DNA of 64,000 nt. Origin: Lysobacteraceae bacterium NML93-0399 (GTDB lineage: Bacteria > Pseudomonadota > Gammaproteobacteria > Xanthomonadales > Xanthomonadaceae). The notes under the pieces were generated by a model that did no database searches, was not told the DNA's origin, and was given only the letters and a program-made list of their open reading frames with translations. The DNA lies in NCBI GenBank assembly GCA_002307375.1, contig NTJI01000003.1, positions 218,612-282,611 of the forward strand, in the 5' to 3' direction. Made by a program: the position numbers and the translations under genes. Shown one piece after another: positions 8,389-17,361 of this stretch. Position 1 is the first letter of the stretch. Every line of letters begins with the position of its first letter.

Positions 8389-8964
8389 ATGACCGCACGC
8401 AACCGACTCCCGCCTTGGCACGAGGAAATCCGCCTCGCCAACGGTCGCCAGGTGCTGATCCGCCCGATCCGGCCCGCCGACGCCGAGCCGCTCCGCGCAT
8501 CGTTCGCGCTGCTCGAACCCGACGAGGTCCGGCAACGCTTTCTGTATGCCAAGACCGAACTGTCCCCGGAAACGGCCAACCGCCTGACCCAGCCCAATCC
8601 CAAGTCGGAGTTCGTGCTGGTCGCCGCCGAGCCCTACACCCCGGGTGACGCCCTGGTCGGCGCGGTCGCACGCGCGGCCGTGCTGCCGGGCACGCGCCAG
8701 GCCGAATTCCACATCCTGGTGAGCCACTACGTCGCCGGCATGGGCCTGGGTCGTCACATGTTGCGGCGCCTGGTGCGCTGGGCCAAGGGCAAGCGCCTGG
8801 AGCGGATCTTCGGCGACGTGCTCGAGGAGAACGAGCCGATGCTGGCACTGGCGCGATCACTGAGCTTCCAGCTGCAGCCGATCGAAACGCCGGGGATGAT
8901 CCGGGTGTCGCTGGAGCTCAAGAAGCAGGTCATCGACACCGTGCCCAACGTCCGCCTGGGCTGA
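8389..8964 (+). CDS. GNAT-family N-acetyltransferase
   Basis: A 191-residue GNAT protein beginning MTARNRLPPWHEEIRLANG. The segment VLIRPIRPADAEPLR is the typical first strand and helix, and VAGMGLGRHMLRRLV contains the acetyl-CoA binding G-x-G-x-x-M loop. The layout resembles the acetyltransferase domain of Pat/PatZ-like protein lysine acetyltransferases, but the CoA-ligase-like domain is absent. Protein or small-molecule acetylation are both possible. It stands between rlmJ and mfd with gaps over 100 bases each side, so it is probably a single-gene unit. Confidence 0.8.
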   Translation: MTARNRLPPWHEEIRLANGRQVLIRPIRPADAEPLRASFALLEPDEVRQRFLYAKTELSPETANRLTQPNPKSEFVLVAAEPYTPGDALVGAVARAAVLPGTRQAEFHILVSHYVAGMGLGRHMLRRLVRWAKGKRLERIFGDVLEENEPMLALARSLSFQLQPIETPGMIRVSLELKKQVIDTVPNVRLG

Positions 8965-9108
8965 CCGGGCGCGCCGCCTTGTGCGGCGCCGCGGGCCGCG
9001 TCGCAAGCGCTGCGACGCGGTCGTCTAAACTTTCCACCTCTTGCGCGCCGGCCTCTGGCTTTCGGCGCTGTCGTCGTTTTGCGTGCCGCAATCTACCGGA
9101 ACCCCTGT

Positions 9109-12100
9109 ATGCCCGACGCCGTGTCCGCTCCGCCTCCCCTGCCGACCGCCGGCCACGCCCGCGCCTGGTGGCGCGCGCCGGCCAGTCGCAGCGCGCTCGC
9201 CTGGGCGGTGCTGCAGGCGGCGCGCGTGCATGCCGGACCTGTGCTGCTGGTCGCGCGCGACAACCATGGCGCGCACCAGCTCGAGCATGACCTGCGCACG
9301 CTCGGTGCCGGCACTGCCGCGCTGCCCGTGGTCCCGTTCCCCGACTGGGAGACCCTGCCCTACGACCGCTTCAGCCCGCACCCGGACATCGTCTCCCAGC
9401 GTCTGGCGGCCCTGCACCGGCTGCCGTCGCTCAAGCGCGGCATCGTCGTGGTGCCTGTGCAGACACTGATGCAGCGCCTGGCGCCGGTGAAGCACATTGC
9501 CGGCGCGAGCTTCGATCTGACCGTCGGCCAGACCCTCGATCTCGATGCCGAGAAGCGCCGTCTCGAAAGCGCGGGCTACGCCCATGTGCCGCAGGTCCAC
9601 GACCCGGGCGACTTCGCCGTGCGCGGCGGCCTGCTCGATGTGTATCCGATGGGCGCCGACCAGCCCTACCGCATCGAACTGTTCGACGATGCGATCGAGA
9701 CCATCCGCGCCTTCGACCCCGAATCCCAGCGCTCGCTCGACAAGATCGAGGCGCTGCGCATGCTGCCGGGACGCGAAGTGCCGCTGGACGAGGCCGCCAC
9801 CACGCGCGCGATGGACGCGCTGCGCGAGCGCTTCGACATCGACACCCGCCGCAGTGGCCTCTATCAGGATCTCAAGGCCGGCGCGACGCCGGCGGGCATC
9901 GAGTACTACCTGCCGCTGTTCTTCGAGGCGCCGCGTCGGGCACTCGCCGAACGCGATGCCACGGCCGTCTCGACCGCGACGCTGTTCGACTACCTGCCCT
10001 CCGAGACCCTGCCCGTGCTCGATGCCGGTGCGGCCTCGTGCAGCGACCAGTTCTGGGACCAGATCGCCCACCGCTACGACCAGCTGCGCCACGACATCGA
10101 GCGTCCGCTGCTGCCGCCGGCCGAATTGTGGCTGCCGCCCGATACCTTGCGCGAGCGGCTCAACCAGAGCGTGCGCGTCGAAGTCTGCGACGCCACGCAT
10201 GCCCGTTTCGAGCAGGCCGGTGCGCTCGGTGAACAACCCGCGCCGGAACTGCCCGTCGCCGCGCGTGATCAGTCCCCCGGCGCGGCCCTGTCGTCGTTCC
10301 TGGGCAGTTACCCGGGCCGCGTGCTGATCGCCGCCGACACCGCCGGCCGGCGCGAAGCGCTGCTGGAGGTGCTGCACGCCGCCGAACTGCGGCCCGCCGT
10401 GCTGCAGGACGTGCAGGCCTTCCTCGACGGCGATGCGCGGTTCGCGATCGCGGTCGCGCCGCTCGAGGACGGCTTCTCGCTCGACACGCCGCAGGTGACC
10501 CTGCTCACCGAACGCCAGCTGTTCCCCGAACGCGCCGCGCAGCCGCGTCGCCGCAAGCGCGCCGGCCGCGATCCCGAAACCATCATCCGCGACCTGGGCG
10601 AACTCAGCGAAGGTTCGCCGATCGTTCACGAGGACCACGGTGTCGGCCGCTACCGCGGCCTGATCGTGCTCGAGGCCGGCGGCCAGCCGGGCGAATACCT
10701 CGACATCGAGTACGCCAAGGGCGACCGGCTCTACGTGCCGGTCGCGCAGTTGCATCTGGTCAACCGTTACTCGGGCGCATCGCCCGAAACCGCGCCGCTG
10801 CATTCGCTCGGTGGCGAGGCCTGGACCAAGGCCAAGAAGAAGGCTGCCGACAAGGTCCGCGACGTCGCCGCCGAACTGCTCGAAATCCAGGCCAAGCGCC
10901 AGGCGCGTGCCGGTCTGGCGCTGGAAGTCGACCGGGCGATGTACGAGCCGTTCGCGGCCGCGTTCCCGTTCGAGGAAACGCCCGACCAGCACGCGGCGAT
11001 CGAGGCGGTGATCCGCGACCTCTCCAGCAGTCAGCCGATGGACCGCGTGGTCTGTGGCGATGTCGGTTTCGGCAAGACCGAGGTCGCGGTGCGCGCGGCC
11101 TTCGTCGCTGCGGCCGCGGGCAAGCAGGTGGCGGTGCTGGTGCCCACCACGCTGCTGGCCGAGCAGCACTTCCGCAATTTCAGCGACCGTTTCGCCGACT
11201 GGCCGCTGCGCGTGGAGGTGCTGTCGCGCTTCAAGAGCACCAAGGAGATCAAGGCAGCGCTGGACAAGGTGGCCGAAGGCCAGATCGACGTCATTGTCGG
11301 CACGCACCGGCTGTTGCAGAAGGACGTGCGCTTCAAGGAACTGGGCCTGGTCATCGTCGACGAGGAACAGCGTTTCGGCGTGCGCCAGAAGGAAGCGCTC
11401 AAAGCCCTGCGCGCGAACGTGCATCTGCTCACGCTCACCGCCACACCGATCCCGCGCACGCTCAACATGGCCATGGCAGGCCTGCGCGATCTGTCGATCA
11501 TCGCCACTCCGCCGGCGCACCGCCTGGCGGTGCAGACCTTCGTCGTGCCCTGGGACGATGCGCAGCTGCGCGAGGCCTTCCAGCGTGAGCTCAGCCGCGG
11601 CGGCCAGGTCTACTTCCTGCACAACGACGTCGAAAGCATCGGCCGCATGCAGCGTGAGCTTGAAGAACTCGTGCCCGATGCGCGCATCGGCATCGCCCAC
11701 GGCCAGATGCCCGAGCGCGAGCTGGAAAAGGTGATGCTCGATTTCAACAAGCAGCGCTTCAACGTGCTGCTGTGCTCGACGATCATCGAATCTGGCATCG
11801 ACATCCCCAACGCCAACACCATCATCATCAACCGCGCCGACAAGTTCGGCCTGGCCCAGCTGCACCAGCTGCGTGGCCGCGTCGGCCGCTCGCACCATCG
11901 CGCGTATGCGTATCTGGTGATTCCCGACCAGCGTTCGATCAGCAGCGACGCGAAGAAGCGCCTCGACGCGATCGCCTCGATGGACGAACTCGGCGCCGGC
12001 TTCACCCTGTCGACGCACGATCTGGAAATCCGCGGCGCCGGCGAACTGCTGGGCGAGGGCCAGAGCGGGCAGATGGCCGAAGTCGGCTTCAGCCTCTACA

Positions 12101-12621
12101 CCGAGCTGCTCGAGCGCGCGGTGCGCAGCATCCGCCAGGGCAAGCTGCCCGATGTGGACGAGGTCGAGGCGCGCGGCGCCGACATCGAGCTGCATGTGCC
12201 GGCACTGATTCCCGAGGACTACCTGCCCGATGTCCACACGCGCCTGATGCTCTACAAGCGCGTCAGCGGTGCGAAGGATGTCGAGAAGCTGCGCGAGTTG
12301 CAGGTCGAGATGATCGACCGTTTCGGTTTGCTGCCCGATCCGGCCAAGCACCTGTTCGTCATCGCCGACCTGAAGATGCAGGCCACGGCGCTGGGCATCC
12401 GCAAACTCGATCTGGGCGAAGCCGGCGGTCGCGTGCAGTTCGTGGAGAAGCCGAAGGTCGACCCGATGGCGGTCATCCGCCTGGTGCAGGGCCAGCCGCA
12501 GCGCTATCGCATGGACGGGCCCGACATGCTGCGCATCACGCTCGATCTGCCCGACGCCGAAACGCGCCTGCAGGCTGCACGCGGCCTGCTGATCGCGCTG
12601 GCGCCGGGCAATACACGATGA
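9109..12621 (+). CDS. mfd: Transcription-repair coupling factor Mfd
   Basis: 1170 residues (E. coli 1148). UvrB-like N-terminal domains come first, with VVPFPDWETLPYDRFSPHPD near residue 75; the RNA-polymerase-interaction segment LYVPVAQLHLVNRYSG is near 545; the helicase has Walker A DVGFGKTE near 651-658, DEEQ at 751-754 and TATPIPRTLNMA after it; the TRG/C-terminal domain ends the protein. Mfd displaces RNA polymerase stalled at DNA damage and recruits UvrA. ATG 9109 (MPDAVSAPPPLP) is used; a TTG 30 bases upstream is possible. The stop overlaps the next gene's start (ATGA at 12618). Confidence 0.97.
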   Translation: MPDAVSAPPPLPTAGHARAWWRAPASRSALAWAVLQAARVHAGPVLLVARDNHGAHQLEHDLRTLGAGTAALPVVPFPDWETLPYDRFSPHPDIVSQRLAALHRLPSLKRGIVVVPVQTLMQRLAPVKHIAGASFDLTVGQTLDLDAEKRRLESAGYAHVPQVHDPGDFAVRGGLLDVYPMGADQPYRIELFDDAIETIRAFDPESQRSLDKIEALRMLPGREVPLDEAATTRAMDALRERFDIDTRRSGLYQDLKAGATPAGIEYYLPLFFEAPRRALAERDATAVSTATLFDYLPSETLPVLDAGAASCSDQFWDQIAHRYDQLRHDIERPLLPPAELWLPPDTLRERLNQSVRVEVCDATHARFEQAGALGEQPAPELPVAARDQSPGAALSSFLGSYPGRVLIAADTAGRREALLEVLHAAELRPAVLQDVQAFLDGDARFAIAVAPLEDGFSLDTPQVTLLTERQLFPERAAQPRRRKRAGRDPETIIRDLGELSEGSPIVHEDHGVGRYRGLIVLEAGGQPGEYLDIEYAKGDRLYVPVAQLHLVNRYSGASPETAPLHSLGGEAWTKAKKKAADKVRDVAAELLEIQAKRQARAGLALEVDRAMYEPFAAAFPFEETPDQHAAIEAVIRDLSSSQPMDRVVCGDVGFGKTEVAVRAAFVAAAAGKQVAVLVPTTLLAEQHFRNFSDRFADWPLRVEVLSRFKSTKEIKAALDKVAEGQIDVIVGTHRLLQKDVRFKELGLVIVDEEQRFGVRQKEALKALRANVHLLTLTATPIPRTLNMAMAGLRDLSIIATPPAHRLAVQTFVVPWDDAQLREAFQRELSRGGQVYFLHNDVESIGRMQRELEELVPDARIGIAHGQMPERELEKVMLDFNKQRFNVLLCSTIIESGIDIPNANTIIINRADKFGLAQLHQLRGRVGRSHHRAYAYLVIPDQRSISSDAKKRLDAIASMDELGAGFTLSTHDLEIRGAGELLGEGQSGQMAEVGFSLYTELLERAVRSIRQGKLPDVDEVEARGADIELHVPALIPEDYLPDVHTRLMLYKRVSGAKDVEKLRELQVEMIDRFGLLPDPAKHLFVIADLKMQATALGIRKLDLGEAGGRVQFVEKPKVDPMAVIRLVQGQPQRYRMDGPDMLRITLDLPDAETRLQAARGLLIALAPGNTR

Positions 12622-13226
12622 GCGAGGGCGTCGCCCTGCCCGGCGATCTGGCCGCATCGCTGCACGCCCTGTCGGTGGCGCTGGACGAACGCGACAGCTA
12701 TACGCACGGGCACTGCGACCGTGTCGGCCGGTACGCGGTCGAACTTGGCACATACGTCGGACTGGACGCCGCGCGCAGCGCGCATCTGGCGCTCGCGGCC
12801 CGCTTCCACGACATCGGCAAGATCGGCATTCCCGATCACGTGTTGCGGCACCCGGGGCGCCTGGACGGCGAGCGGCTGCAGATCATGCGCAGCCACTCGG
12901 TCCGCGGCGCGCGCGTGTTCGCGGCCACCGGACGCGACGATGCAATGGCCGTGGCGCGCATCATCCGCGCCCACCACGAGGCGATCGACGGCAGCGGCTA
13001 TCCCGACGGCCTGGCCGGCGATGCCATCGCGGTGGAGGCGCGCATCCTCGCCGTGGTCGACGGCTACGACGCGATGACCAGCGACCGCCCATACCGCGCC
13101 GCCCTGGCGCACGACGAAGCCGTGCGCAGGCTGCGCGGCGATGCCGGCCGACGCCTCGACGGCGGCCTCGTGGAGGCCTTCATCGATGTGCTGGAGCGAG
13201 ATCCGCACGCCCGCAGCCTGGCCTGA
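12618..13226 (+). CDS. Stand-alone HD-GYP domain phosphodiesterase
   Basis: A 202-residue protein made almost only of an HD-GYP domain. Metal and signature residues are present: His64-Asp65 in ARFHDIGKIG, HH119-120, Glu121, and the DGSGYP element at 124-129. HD-GYP enzymes hydrolyse cyclic di-GMP (some cGAMP). There is no receiver or sensor domain. The start codon overlaps the mfd stop by four bases, so it is translationally coupled to a DNA-repair gene, an unusual pairing. No GGDEF/EAL gene lies nearby. Confidence 0.88.
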   Translation: MSEGVALPGDLAASLHALSVALDERDSYTHGHCDRVGRYAVELGTYVGLDAARSAHLALAARFHDIGKIGIPDHVLRHPGRLDGERLQIMRSHSVRGARVFAATGRDDAMAVARIIRAHHEAIDGSGYPDGLAGDAIAVEARILAVVDGYDAMTSDRPYRAALAHDEAVRRLRGDAGRRLDGGLVEAFIDVLERDPHARSLA

Positions 13227-13270
13227 GCGCCATCGCAGTCAGCGCCTGCGTGGGCGCCTGCACAGCGCGC

Positions 13271-13759
13271 TCAGAGCCGCGAGAACGACCAGGACTGCAT
13301 GCGGCCTTCGCGATACGGCATCACGCCATGGAAGGCGCGCGGGTCGCCGTCGAACACCAGCGGCAGGAACTGGCGGTCGCCCTCCCACAACGGCAGCTCG
13401 AGGATGCGGTCGACGTCCACCCACTCCAGCGTGCCTTCCGGGTTCGACGTCATCGGCGTGCCGCTCCAGGCTTCGATGACGAACAGGAACCCCAGCCAGT
13501 CCTCGCCATGCTTGCCGAAACCCGGCCAGCTGATCGTGCCGCGCAGCGTCATCGCCCCGCAGGTGATGCCGGCCTCTTCCATGATCTCGCGGCGCATGCC
13601 GGCCACGAGGTCCTCGTCCGGTTCCACCTTTCCGCCCAGGCCGTTGTACTTGCCCAGGTGATGATCACCCGGCCGCGCATTGCGATGGATCATCAGCACC
13701 CGACGGCGATCAGGCGACAGCACGTAGCCGAGGGTGGCGACGATCGGGGTGTAAGGCAT
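13271..13759 (-). CDS. Nudix hydrolase (MutT/8-oxo-dGTPase-like)
   Basis: 162 residues starting MPYTPIVATLGYVL. The Nudix box G-x5-E-x7-REUxEExGU is exact: GKVEPDE, then DLVAGM, then RREIMEEAGI. The flanking features (LMIHRNARPGDHHLGKYNGL and GFGKHGEDWLGFLF) resemble NUDIX 8-oxo-dGTP diphosphatases of the MTH1/YtkD kind. It would clean oxidised nucleotides or another nucleoside diphosphate derivative. ATG 13759 is preferred; the further upstream frame is not conserved in character. It is convergent with the HD-GYP gene. Confidence 0.88.
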   Translation of the reverse strand: MPYTPIVATLGYVLSPDRRRVLMIHRNARPGDHHLGKYNGLGGKVEPDEDLVAGMRREIMEEAGITCGAMTLRGTISWPGFGKHGEDWLGFLFVIEAWSGTPMTSNPEGTLEWVDVDRILELPLWEGDRQFLPLVFDGDPRAFHGVMPYREGRMQSWSFSRL

Positions 13760-13891
13760 TGCGCAGATCCGGCGGCGACGAAGGCCGCGCATTGTAGCGA
13801 GCCGCCCGACGGGCTCCGTGGCGGCGATACGGAGTCGCCACGTGGCACCCGCCGGCAACGCCGGTAGCCGCCGTGGAACCCGCGAGAGCGT

Positions 13892-16800
13892 TCAGCCGCG
13901 CATCGCGCGCATGCGGTCGAGCACCGACTTCAGTGCCAGCGGCCGCACCGGCTTGGGCAGCAGCGACAGCCCCGTCTCCAGCGCATCGCCACGCACCACA
14001 CCGGTGTCGTCGGCGCTGACGATCAGCGTCGGGTGCGGACCGAAGCGCGCGCACAGCCGTGCATGCAGGGCGATGCCGGTGTCGCCGTCGTCGAGGTGGT
14101 AGTCGAACACCCACAGGTCCGCTGGCGCGGCGGCCATGGCGGCCGCCGCAGCCGCGCCATCGGTAACCGCGTCGACCGCGCAGCCCCAGCCACGCAGCAA
14201 CGTCGCCATCGCGGCCAGCGCTGCCGGGTCGTTGTCGACGACCAGCACGCGCGCACCGGTGAGACCTGCACGCGTCACGGGGAGGTCGGCACCAGCGGCC
14301 ACGGCCCGCGGCACCGCGATCGAGAACACGGTGCCGCTGTGCAGCCGGCTGCGCAGGGTGATCGGCGCACGCAACAACCGCGCGATGCGATCGGCAATCG
14401 CCAGCCCCAGGCCGAGTCCCTGCCCGGCCGCACCGTCGCCGCGGCGGAATTCCTCGAAGATCAGCGCCTGCTGCGCCACGGCGATGCCGGGGCCGGTGTC
14501 GTGGACTTCGATGCACACCTGCGCGCCCTGTCGACGCACGCCGATCAGCACGCTGCCGGCGTGCGTGTAGCGCACCGCGTTGCCGAGAAAGTTCTGCAGC
14601 ACGCGGCGCAGCAGTTGCGGATCGCTGTCGACCCAGACGCGTACAGGCACGCAGCGGAAGTCCAGCTTCCGCTCGGCGGCCAGCGCGGCGAACTCGGAAG
14701 CCAGCGGTTCCAACACATCCGACAGCGGAAACGCGCGGGGTTGCGGCACCAGGCCCCCGGCTTCCAGACGCGACATGTCGAACAGGCCGGTCAGCAGATC
14801 GCTGGTGGAATCGAGTGCGCCACGGATCTGCCGCAGGCGCGGCGCCACGGTCGGCGGCAGTTGCTGCGACAGCGCGTCGGTGAACAGCTGCGCGGCGTGC
14901 AGCGGCTGCATGAGATCGTGGCCGACGGCGGTCAGAAACCGGGTCTTGGCCAGGTTGGCGCGTTCGGCCTCGCGCCTTGCCTGGTCGAGGCTGTCGGTGC
15001 GCTCGGCGACGCGCTGTTCGAGCGTCTCGTTCGACAGCCGCAAGGCCTGTTCGGTCTGACGGAAGGCGGTGACGTCGGTGAAGGTCGCTACGAATCCGCC
15101 ACCGGGCATCGGATTGCCGCGGATCTCGATGACCTGCCCGCCCCGCAGGCGACGCTCGGCAACGTAGGGCGTGCCGGCACGCATGTGCCGCAGCCGTTTG
15201 GCGACCTCGGACTCGACGTCGACCGCGCCGATCAGACCGCTGTCGACGTTGTGACGTACCAGCGCGGCCACGTCCACGCCCACGCGCAGCAGTGACGGCG
15301 GATAGCCGAACAGTTCGGCATAGCGCGCATTCCACGCCACTAGGCGCAGCTGCTCGTCGACGACGCTGATGCCCTGGGTCATGTTTTCCAGCGCCGCTTC
15401 GAGTACGCGCTGGTTGAAGCGCAGATCCTGTGAGGCCTCATCGACGATCGCCGCCACGGTGTCGAAGTCCGGGCCCGCGTCGCGTCGCGCGGCATCGAGC
15501 AGCAGGCGTGCCGAGGCCGCGCCGAGCACCGCCGACAGTTCGCGCTCCAGGCGTGCCTGCATGCGACGCGGCACCGGCCCCTGCGCCGGCGCGCCCTGCA
15601 GAAGCGCATCGACGCGCGCGGCCGACAGGAAGCGCCGGCCGGCGTTGGCCAGCGTCTGCCGGCTTGCGCCCGGACCCCGGCGCCGGGCCGCGGTGTCATC
15701 GGCCGCGATACGCAGCGACAGCAGCAGCGTCACGCCGGTGCCGACGAACAGGCTCGCGCCGACCGCGCGTCCCAGCCGGCTCCAGCCGGTCAGACCGAAC
15801 AGGCCATCGGGCGAGAGCCCGACCAGCGCGGCCGGCCATGTCTGCAGCCAGCCGGCCGTGTCGCCGGCGAGCATCGGCGGCAGCATCACCCAGGCCCAGG
15901 CCGCGAAGCCGGCCAGCACGCCGACAAGCGCCGCGAACGGCGGCGTCTGCGGCCGCAGCACCGCAAAGCCCAGCGCCGGCACCAGCGTCGCCAGCGCCGA
16001 GAACGACACCGCGCCCACATCGGCCAGCGCGTCGTTGCCGCTGACCATGCGGCTGTAGCTCCAGCCCAGCAACATGATCGCCACGATCACCGCCCGTCGC
16101 ATCAACAGCAGCGCGCCGCGATGGTCGTCGACATCGCCCCGCGACCAGGCGCCGCGCAGCAGCCCGGGGGCGAACCAGTGATTGCCGATCATCAGGCTCA
16201 GCGTCAGCGTGCTGACGATGACCATGCCGGTCGCCGCGCTCAAGCCGCCGAGGAACACCAGCAGGGCCAGGCCCTCCTGACCCATCGCCAGCGGCAGCGC
16301 CAGCGCGTACATGTCCGAGGAAACCGAATCGCCGAGCAACGCCGTGCCCGCGCGCGCCAGCGGCAGCATGGGCAGCGCGATCAGCACCAGGTACAGCGGG
16401 AAACGCCAGCGTGCGCTGCGGATGTGCGATTCGTCGCGGCACTCGACCACGCCGACATGGAACTGGTGCGGCATGATGAACATCGCCGCGGCGCCCAGCA
16501 GTGCCAGCGGCACAAAACCACCGGTCGCCGGCGCCGGCATCTGCGCCACCTCGGGCGGCCCGCGCAGGCCGAACCACACGAACAGGCCCAGCGCGCCCAT
16601 CGCCGCCAGTTTGAATAGCGACTCGAATGCCATCGCCAGCACCAGACCACGGTTGTGGCCCGCGGCGCTGGCGTGGCGGGTACCGAACAGCATCGTGAAC
16701 AGCGCCATCGCCAGCGCCACGTACAGCGCGCTGTCGTGCCATGGCGCGCCGGTTCCGACGGCCGCCTGCGGCTGGCCCAGCAGCGTCGCGTAACTCATCG

Positions 16801-17284
16801 CCACCGCCTTGAGCTGCAGCGCGATGTAGGGCACCAGGCCGAGCGCGACCACCAGCGTGACCGTCGCTGCGAGCCAGGCATCGCGCCCGAGGCGCGAGGC
16901 GATCAGATCGGCCAGAGAAGTCGCATTGCTGTCGCGCGCCAGCCGCATCAGGCGCAGCAGCACCGGCCAGGCAAGCAGGTGGAAGAGAATCGCGCCCAGA
17001 AAGGTGGGAGGGAGCGGCCAACCGTAACGCGCGGCCTGGGTAACGGTGCCGTAGAACGTCCACGAGGTGCAGTGCACCGCCAGCGACAGCACATAGACGT
17101 GCCGCCAACGCCGCGCGAACGCATCGGGGCGCCGCTCACCGTAGACCGCGGCGGCGAACATCGCTGCCAGCCACACGGCGACGGCGAACACCACCGTGCC
17201 CGCGCTCAGCACGCCGGACACCACGCGCGTGTTGTCGAGGCCGGTATCACGGCAAATGGCTCCCCTTCGATCGCCGGCGAGCAT
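13892..17284 (-). CDS. CbrA-like hybrid sensor kinase (SSF transporter-like, PAS, HK, receiver)
   Basis: About 1130 residues. The first ~500 are a sodium:solute-symporter-like membrane region (e.g. HVYVLSLAVHCTSWTFYGTV, TATVTLVVALGLVPYIALQLK); then a PAS domain (ENMTQGISVVDEQLRLVAWN); then a histidine kinase with H box GHDLMQPLHAAQL at about residue 790 and ATP site DTGPGIA ... GLGLGLAI; last a receiver domain with Asp in VFDYHLDDG near 1060. The layout matches CbrA-type sensors that control carbon/nitrogen use, here with a fused receiver and no separate CbrB-like gene adjacent. The start is uncertain: ATG 17284 is listed, but GTG codons at 17224, 17221 or 17212 fit the conserved membrane start better. 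Confidence 0.85.
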   Translation of the reverse strand: MLAGDRRGAICRDTGLDNTRVVSGVLSAGTVVFAVAVWLAAMFAAAVYGERRPDAFARRWRHVYVLSLAVHCTSWTFYGTVTQAARYGWPLPPTFLGAILFHLLAWPVLLRLMRLARDSNATSLADLIASRLGRDAWLAATVTLVVALGLVPYIALQLKAVAMSYATLLGQPQAAVGTGAPWHDSALYVALAMALFTMLFGTRHASAAGHNRGLVLAMAFESLFKLAAMGALGLFVWFGLRGPPEVAQMPAPATGGFVPLALLGAAAMFIMPHQFHVGVVECRDESHIRSARWRFPLYLVLIALPMLPLARAGTALLGDSVSSDMYALALPLAMGQEGLALLVFLGGLSAATGMVIVSTLTLSLMIGNHWFAPGLLRGAWSRGDVDDHRGALLLMRRAVIVAIMLLGWSYSRMVSGNDALADVGAVSFSALATLVPALGFAVLRPQTPPFAALVGVLAGFAAWAWVMLPPMLAGDTAGWLQTWPAALVGLSPDGLFGLTGWSRLGRAVGASLFVGTGVTLLLSLRIAADDTAARRRGPGASRQTLANAGRRFLSAARVDALLQGAPAQGPVPRRMQARLERELSAVLGAASARLLLDAARRDAGPDFDTVAAIVDEASQDLRFNQRVLEAALENMTQGISVVDEQLRLVAWNARYAELFGYPPSLLRVGVDVAALVRHNVDSGLIGAVDVESEVAKRLRHMRAGTPYVAERRLRGGQVIEIRGNPMPGGGFVATFTDVTAFRQTEQALRLSNETLEQRVAERTDSLDQARREAERANLAKTRFLTAVGHDLMQPLHAAQLFTDALSQQLPPTVAPRLRQIRGALDSTSDLLTGLFDMSRLEAGGLVPQPRAFPLSDVLEPLASEFAALAAERKLDFRCVPVRVWVDSDPQLLRRVLQNFLGNAVRYTHAGSVLIGVRRQGAQVCIEVHDTGPGIAVAQQALIFEEFRRGDGAAGQGLGLGLAIADRIARLLRAPITLRSRLHSGTVFSIAVPRAVAAGADLPVTRAGLTGARVLVVDNDPAALAAMATLLRGWGCAVDAVTDGAAAAAAMAAAPADLWVFDYHLDDGDTGIALHARLCARFGPHPTLIVSADDTGVVRGDALETGLSLLPKPVRPLALKSVLDRMRAMRG

Positions 17285-17315
17285 AGCGCAGCATCGACGC
17301 CGCTCCGGACGCACA

Positions 17316-17337
17316 AAGGCCGCCCGGAGGCGGCCTT
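17316..17337 (-). terminator. Hairpin after the TonB-dependent receptor gene
   Basis: A perfect 9-bp stem (AAGGCCGCC/GGCGGCCTT) with a four-base loop lies 25 bases beyond the receptor stop. On the minus strand it is followed by TTTGTG, a short T run, so it probably acts as a rho-independent terminator separating the receptor from the downstream kinase gene. Confidence 0.6.
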
Positions 17338-17361
17338 CGCATGACGCGCGTCAATGCCACT

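Noticed and set aside
9025..12753. A very long open frame on the minus strand opposite mfd
   Set aside because: In high-GC DNA the antisense of a real gene stays open; Mfd on the plus strand has complete family motifs, while the antisense translation has no recognisable domain.
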